Source of the DNA: Acidobacteriaceae bacterium
Lineage (GTDB): Bacteria > Acidobacteriota > Terriglobia > Terriglobales > Acidobacteriaceae
Direction: 5' to 3'
NCBI GenBank assembly: GCA_031296355.1
Contig: JARLFX010000009.1
Coordinates: 1 to 38,561, forward strand
DNA: 38,561 nt
Positions 35,086 to 38,561 of this stretch are shown here, piece after piece. The notes under the pieces were generated by a model. That model had not been told where the DNA came from. It was given only the letters and a program-made list of their open reading frames with translations, and searched no databases. The first letter of the stretch is position 1, and every line of letters begins with the position of its first letter. The position numbers and the translations under genes are program-made.

Positions 35086-35247
35086 CGTTCGGTTGCTCCT
35101 ATTTCTCGTTTGAGGTGAGATTTTTCATTCGTCCCTAGTTTATAGGAGATTTGCCAGAACAATGTGATGAGGCTCACACCACCATGCGAGACAGGCAGCA
35201 AGAAACCCGCTGGTATCCGGTGTCAGAAGTTCCACTGGACATACTCT

Positions 35248-35279
35248 GTCATTCTGAGCGCAGCGAAGAATCTGCTTTT
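35248..35279. repeat. Interspersed repeat, second copy
   Basis: These 32 bases are identical to 1598-1629. The core ATTCT...AGAAT is an imperfect dyad. The copy sits in the gap between rph and the aldolase gene, which contains nothing else I can identify. Confidence 0.85.
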
Positions 35280-35366
35280 CAAGGAGTTACAACCCGGTGA
35301 ACACCGTTAATTTTGTTCAACGAACCTCTGATTCACCACATTAGGAACTTGTTTTTTGCCGTCGAA

Positions 35367-36113
35367 CTACCCCTCGGCGATGGCCGCGCTCTGCAAATCC
35401 AACAACTTGCGCACCCCAGCCTCGGCGAAATCCAGCATCTCCGCCATCTTGGCGCGGGAAAAAGGCTCCCGCTCCGCCGTGGCCTGTACTTCCACCAGGC
35501 CGCCGTCGGCGGTGATCACCACGTTCATATCCACTTCGGCGCGCGAATCTTCTTCGTACGCCAGGTCGAGCAGCACATGGCCATCCACAATGCCGACAGA
35601 GGTGGCGGCCACCAGCTGCTTCATCGGCGAAGCCTTCAGCGTGCCCGCGGCGACCAGCTTGTTCAGCGCGATGGCCAGCGCGGCGCATGCTCCGGTGATG
35701 GCTGCGGTACGCGTGCCGCCATCGGCCTGCAGCACATCGCAATCCAGAATGATGGTGCGCTCGCCGAGCGCCTGCAGGTCCATCACCGCGCGCAGGCTGC
35801 GGCCAATCAGCCGCTGGATCTCATGCGTGCGGCCGCCAATCTTGCCGCGTTCCGATTCGCGCGCGGTGCGGGTGAGCGTAGCGCGCGGCAGCATGCCGTA
35901 TTCGGCTGTGACCCAGCCGCGGCCGGAGTTGCGCATCCATCCGGGGACGGTGGTTTCGATGGTCGCGTTGCACAGCACGCGGGTATTGCCCACTTCGATC
36001 AGAACGGAGCCCTCCGGCGTCACGACGTAGCCGGGAGTCAGGCGGGTGGGACGGAGGGCGTTGGCGGCACGGTCGCCGGGCCGAAAGAGAGGAGAAATCG
36101 CAGATGCAGACAT
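35367..36113 (-). CDS. rph: Ribonuclease PH
   Basis: The 248-residue phosphorolytic exoribonuclease trims tRNA 3' ends. Family motifs are intact: [66 protein letters not shown], and [17 protein letters not shown]. The ATG at 36113 gives the normal length with a short tail before [10 protein letters not shown]; the frame remains open to 36287 without support. No clear Shine-Dalgarno sequence is seen. Confidence 0.96.
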   Translation of the reverse strand: MSASAISPLFRPGDRAANALRPTRLTPGYVVTPEGSVLIEVGNTRVLCNATIETTVPGWMRNSGRGWVTAEYGMLPRATLTRTARESERGKIGGRTHEIQRLIGRSLRAVMDLQALGERTIILDCDVLQADGGTRTAAITGACAALAIALNKLVAAGTLKASPMKQLVAATSVGIVDGHVLLDLAYEEDSRAEVDMNVVITADGGLVEVQATAEREPFSRAKMAEMLDFAEAGVRKLLDLQSAAIAEG

Positions 36114-36638
36114 GATAAGGATTGTAGGGCCTGAAGGGTGGGAACGCAGCCGTTCCGAAATGGGAATTGTTGGCAGATCGTATTTATTTTGGGAAACGCA
36201 GCGAAAAATCAGCCCAAACGCGGGTGTGAGCGGCTTTGTCTGGAAGTACTCTGGAGCTGCGCCCGAAATGGGAATCTTTCTGCCCATGGGAAGTCAGCGC
36301 AAATGCTTCAAAACAAGGCAAGAAGGCGCTGTTTCAGCTTGGCGCTTGTCGTGCAGTTGTATTTGCAGGAATGGGAGCGTTCATTCTGGGTGGGGAGCGA
36401 CGGAAGTGATGCAGCGAACACAGCGAACAGCAGGCAGATCAGGCTACGTGGCTTTTGCTTAAAATTCGCATGTGTTAACATGGCTCAACTTCCAGAGCTG
36501 TGGAGCGGGGATACCCTGCTCAATTAAGTGGCGGCGGATGGGCGGCACATGTGAGCGCAAACTCGCACGGAGCCGGCCACGACCAGCCTTTTTACTGAAG
36601 GCAGAGTACTGTCTTCACCTCTGTGTCTGGAAGGCTTG
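36114..36638. other. Gene-free gap before the response regulator
   Basis: Open frames here (for example 36138-36527) have Cys/Trp/Asn-rich, low-plausibility translations and no Shine-Dalgarno sequence, so I call no gene. The gap is richer in A+T than the flanks and should hold the promoter of the two-component operon. A sequence TTGGCGC...TGCA (36339-36355) has the GG-N10-GC spacing of a sigma-54 promoter. Confidence 0.5.
36339..36355 (+). promoter_or_regulatory. Possible sigma-54 promoter
   Basis: GG at 36341-36342 and GC at 36353-36354 are ten bases apart within TTGGCGC and TGCA, close to the -24/-12 consensus. It lies about 285 bases before an NtrC-type regulator gene, so self-activation is possible. 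A match this short can arise by chance. Confidence 0.25.
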
Positions 36639-38159
36639 ATGTCATTGACTCCATCTGTACAACCGATTCGCGACACTTCCCCCGAACAATTTAACGCTGA
36701 AATTACCACCCCGGTCACACACTCCACGGGTGCGCCGCACTATGCCGCCATGCACGTGATGGTCGTCGATGAAGACGACTCCGTGCGCAATGCCTGCTGC
36801 GAAATTGTGCGCAACATGGGTTTCACCGCGCACTGCGCGGCAGATGCCGCCGTGGCGCAGGAGATGCTGAAGCATCAACGGGTCGATATCCTTCTGCTGG
36901 ATCTGCCCCATCGCTCCGTGCAGGGCATGACGCTCCTCGAAGAGATCAAGCTGCTGCACCCGGAGACGGTGGTGCTGGTCACGACGGCGTTTGCAACAGT
37001 GCTATCCGCGGTGGAGGCCATGCGCCTCGGCGCCAATGATTATCTGCCCAAGCCCTTTGCCCTCGACGATCTGCAAACCAGCCTGGCGCTTGCCGCGGAG
37101 AAGCGGCACATTGACCTCGCCAGCCGCAGGCTGCGCGATAAGCTCCGCGCGCAAGACGGCATGGGCAACCTGATTGGCCGCAGTCCCGCCATGGAGAAGC
37201 TCTACCGCATCCTCTCCAAGGTCGCCTACTCCACCCACCCGGTCCTGATCCTCGGCGAGAGCGGCACCGGCAAAGAGTTGGTGGCGCGCGCTATCCACTT
37301 CAATGGCTCCTATGCGGATAGGCCATTCATCCCGGTAGATTGCGGCTCGCTTGTCCCCACGCTGGTTGAAAGCGAGTTGTTTGGCTATGTGAAGGGAGCC
37401 TTTACCGGAGCAACGCGCTCAAAGGACGGCCTGCTCGTGGCGGCAGAAGATGGCACCGTCTTTCTCGATGAGATCGGCGAGCTTCCACTTGACTTGCAGG
37501 CTAGGCTCCTGCGTGCCTTGCAGGAGAAAGAGGTGCGGCCGGTAGGTTCCACGCACGCTGTCCCCATGCGCGCGCGCATCCTGGCCGCCACCAATCGCAA
37601 CCTCAGCCTGATGGTGGAGCAGGGGCAATTCCGCAAAGACCTGTACTTCCGCCTCAACGTGGTGAACATCAAGATTCCGCCGCTGCGCGAGCGTAAGCAG
37701 GATATCCCCATGCTGGCCGCGCACTTTGCAGAGCGCATGCGGCGTCCGGGCGAGGCTGCCTATATTTTTTCCGACGACACCCTGCGGCTGATGACAGAGT
37801 ACGGCTGGCCCGGCAATGTACGCGAGCTGGAGAATGCCGTCGAGCGCGCCAGCGCCCTCTCATCCGGCCCCGTGCTTCATCTGGGAGACATGCCCAGCCA
37901 GTTGCAGGAGCATCGCCTGCAAATGAGCCGGGCAGCGCAGGCCGCGGGGAACCACACCGCGCGAAGTGCTGCTAATGGTCATGCGACGAGTGGACAAGCA
38001 GCCGCCACGGAAGTTTTGCCGATCGCGGATCTGGAGAAGCAGGCAATCCTGAGTGCGCTCGAAAAACTACAGGGCGACAAGCTCTTAGCGGCAAAATTAC
38101 TTGGTATTGGCAAGACAACGCTTTACCGCAAGCTGAAGGAGTACGGTGTTGAACACTAA
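36639..38159 (+). CDS. NtrC-family response regulator, canonical receiver
   Basis: The 506-residue protein has a hydrophilic lead of about 38 residues, then a receiver with all key residues: acidic cluster VVDEDD, phosphoacceptor in LLLDLPHR, VTTAF, and PKPF. The AAA+ domain is intact (GESGTGKELVARAIH, GAFTGA, GTVFLDEIGEL, YGWPGNVRELENAVERA). A Gly/Ala/His-rich linker precedes the Fis-type helix-turn-helix (DKLLAAKLLGIGKTTLYRKL). The ATG at 36639 follows GGAAGG at short spacing. The next gene overlaps its end, so it is almost certainly paired with that kinase. Confidence 0.95.
   Translation: MSLTPSVQPIRDTSPEQFNAEITTPVTHSTGAPHYAAMHVMVVDEDDSVRNACCEIVRNMGFTAHCAADAAVAQEMLKHQRVDILLLDLPHRSVQGMTLLEEIKLLHPETVVLVTTAFATVLSAVEAMRLGANDYLPKPFALDDLQTSLALAAEKRHIDLASRRLRDKLRAQDGMGNLIGRSPAMEKLYRILSKVAYSTHPVLILGESGTGKELVARAIHFNGSYADRPFIPVDCGSLVPTLVESELFGYVKGAFTGATRSKDGLLVAAEDGTVFLDEIGELPLDLQARLLRALQEKEVRPVGSTHAVPMRARILAATNRNLSLMVEQGQFRKDLYFRLNVVNIKIPPLRERKQDIPMLAAHFAERMRRPGEAAYIFSDDTLRLMTEYGWPGNVRELENAVERASALSSGPVLHLGDMPSQLQEHRLQMSRAAQAAGNHTARSAANGHATSGQAAATEVLPIADLEKQAILSALEKLQGDKLLAAKLLGIGKTTLYRKLKEYGVEH
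38137..38142 (+). promoter_or_regulatory. Shine-Dalgarno sequence of the kinase gene inside the regulator gene
   Basis: AAGGAG lies within the last codons of the response-regulator gene, 6 bases before the TTG at 38149. It decides the start of the overlapping downstream gene and indicates translational coupling. Confidence 0.7.
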
Positions 38160-38561
38160 AACAGAGACCACGGAAGCAGATGGGCGAGTCAAGACCGTCG
38201 CGGCGTCACCATCGGTTCTGCTGGTGACAACCATGGGGGGCGCTGCCAACTGCGCAGCCGTCCTGGAACGTCAGTTGAAACTCGGAGTGCAGATCGCCGG
38301 CTCGCGGCGCGAAGCGATCTCCGAGCTGCGGAAGCATGATTTTGCCGTGGTGGTGATGGAAGAAGGCATGGCGGGCGCCGACCCACGAGCGGCCGATTCA
38401 ATCTGGCAGCAGGCGGGCGGGGCGTTGCTGATGCAGGTGAACTTCGCAATCTCTGGCACGGACCGCCTGGTTCGCGAAGTGCGCGCTGCGCTGGCTCGCA
38501 GTGCGCAGCAACAGGTTGTGGCGCGAAGAGCGGCAGCCGTGGCGGTCGAGAGTGAATTGAA
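38149..38561 (+). CDS. Probable sensor histidine kinase, N-terminal part, runs off the window
   Basis: The frame is open from a TTG at 38149 (or GTG at 38146) to the end of the window and overlaps the regulator stop codon by 11 bases. The 137 visible residues begin with a receiver-like pattern, PSVLLVTTMGGAANCAAVLE, then REAISELRKHDFAVVVMEEG, in which the usual phosphoacceptor aspartate is replaced (VMEEG). A helix follows (VREVRAALARSAQQQVVARR, then AAAVAVESEL) that resembles the segment before the dimerisation helix of acidobacterial histidine kinases. The catalytic domains lie outside. Identification rests mainly on position after the regulator. Confidence 0.6.
   Translation, partial: MNTKTETTEADGRVKTVAASPSVLLVTTMGGAANCAAVLERQLKLGVQIAGSRREAISELRKHDFAVVVMEEGMAGADPRAADSIWQQAGGALLMQVNFAISGTDRLVREVRAALARSAQQQVVARRAAAVAVESEL

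Noticed and set aside
36138..36527. 129-codon frame in the gap before the response regulator
   Set aside because: No Shine-Dalgarno sequence, implausible composition, no known motif.

Overview
The window looks like chromosomal DNA of an acidobacterium, most likely Terriglobia/Acidobacteriaceae. This is inferred from gene content and style, not from a marker gene: GC-rich coding DNA, a giant secreted NHL-propeller/MBG/Ig protein, ECF sigma/zinc-finger anti-sigma/DUF3106 operons, two NtrC-type activators, a DUF6526 membrane protein, and dispersed palindromic repeats (GTCATTCTGAGCGCAGCG type, CACGGATTTCACGGAT type, GGGGCTTTAGCCCC hairpins).

Layout. 1-1414: 3' part of a DNA methyltransferase fused to an Mrr-like nuclease-fold domain; its target-recognition segment has a different base composition from the flanks. 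1415-1820: gap packed with dispersed repeats. 1821-3266: NtrC-family activator with a degenerate receiver. 3267-3617: gap with a perfect 22-bp dyad and a candidate small RNA ending in a good intrinsic terminator. 3618-9906: housekeeping genes (pgeF, an ABC exporter pair, an HU/IHF protein, sppA, a family 2 glycosyltransferase). 9925-11853: ECF sigma / anti-sigma / DUF3106 operon on the minus strand. 12208-12282: tRNA-Val(CAC), followed on the opposite strand by a 44-codon stump of a tyrosine recombinase, the scar of an element once integrated at the tRNA. 12552-17378: giant NHL/MBG surface protein with its own terminator. 17549-20341: exported TPR-CHAT protease-like protein, divergent from the giant protein. 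20338-22541: a zinc-finger membrane protein (anti-sigma-like) and a divergent sigma-70-like factor, converging on the CHAT gene. 22763-29695: outer-membrane barrel protein, a CysJ-like reductase without an FMN domain, DUF6526 protein, nfo, a secreted protein and leuS. 29811-29888: triple CTTTAG hairpin. 29940-36113: two membrane proteins, guaA, a POTRA protein without a barrel, a LacD-type aldolase and rph. 36639-end: canonical NtrC-type response regulator translationally coupled to the start of a probable histidine kinase.

The most interesting unit is 17549-22541: an envelope-targeted TPR-CHAT cysteine-protease-like protein, a single-pass protein with two H-x3-C-x2-C zinc fingers, and a divergent sigma factor. 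The parts resemble the logic of the type III-E CRISPR TPR-CHAT/Csx30/sigma pathway and of regulated anti-sigma proteolysis, but here in the cell envelope and with no CRISPR components nearby. That reading is a hypothesis; only the domains, order and topology are seen in the sequence.
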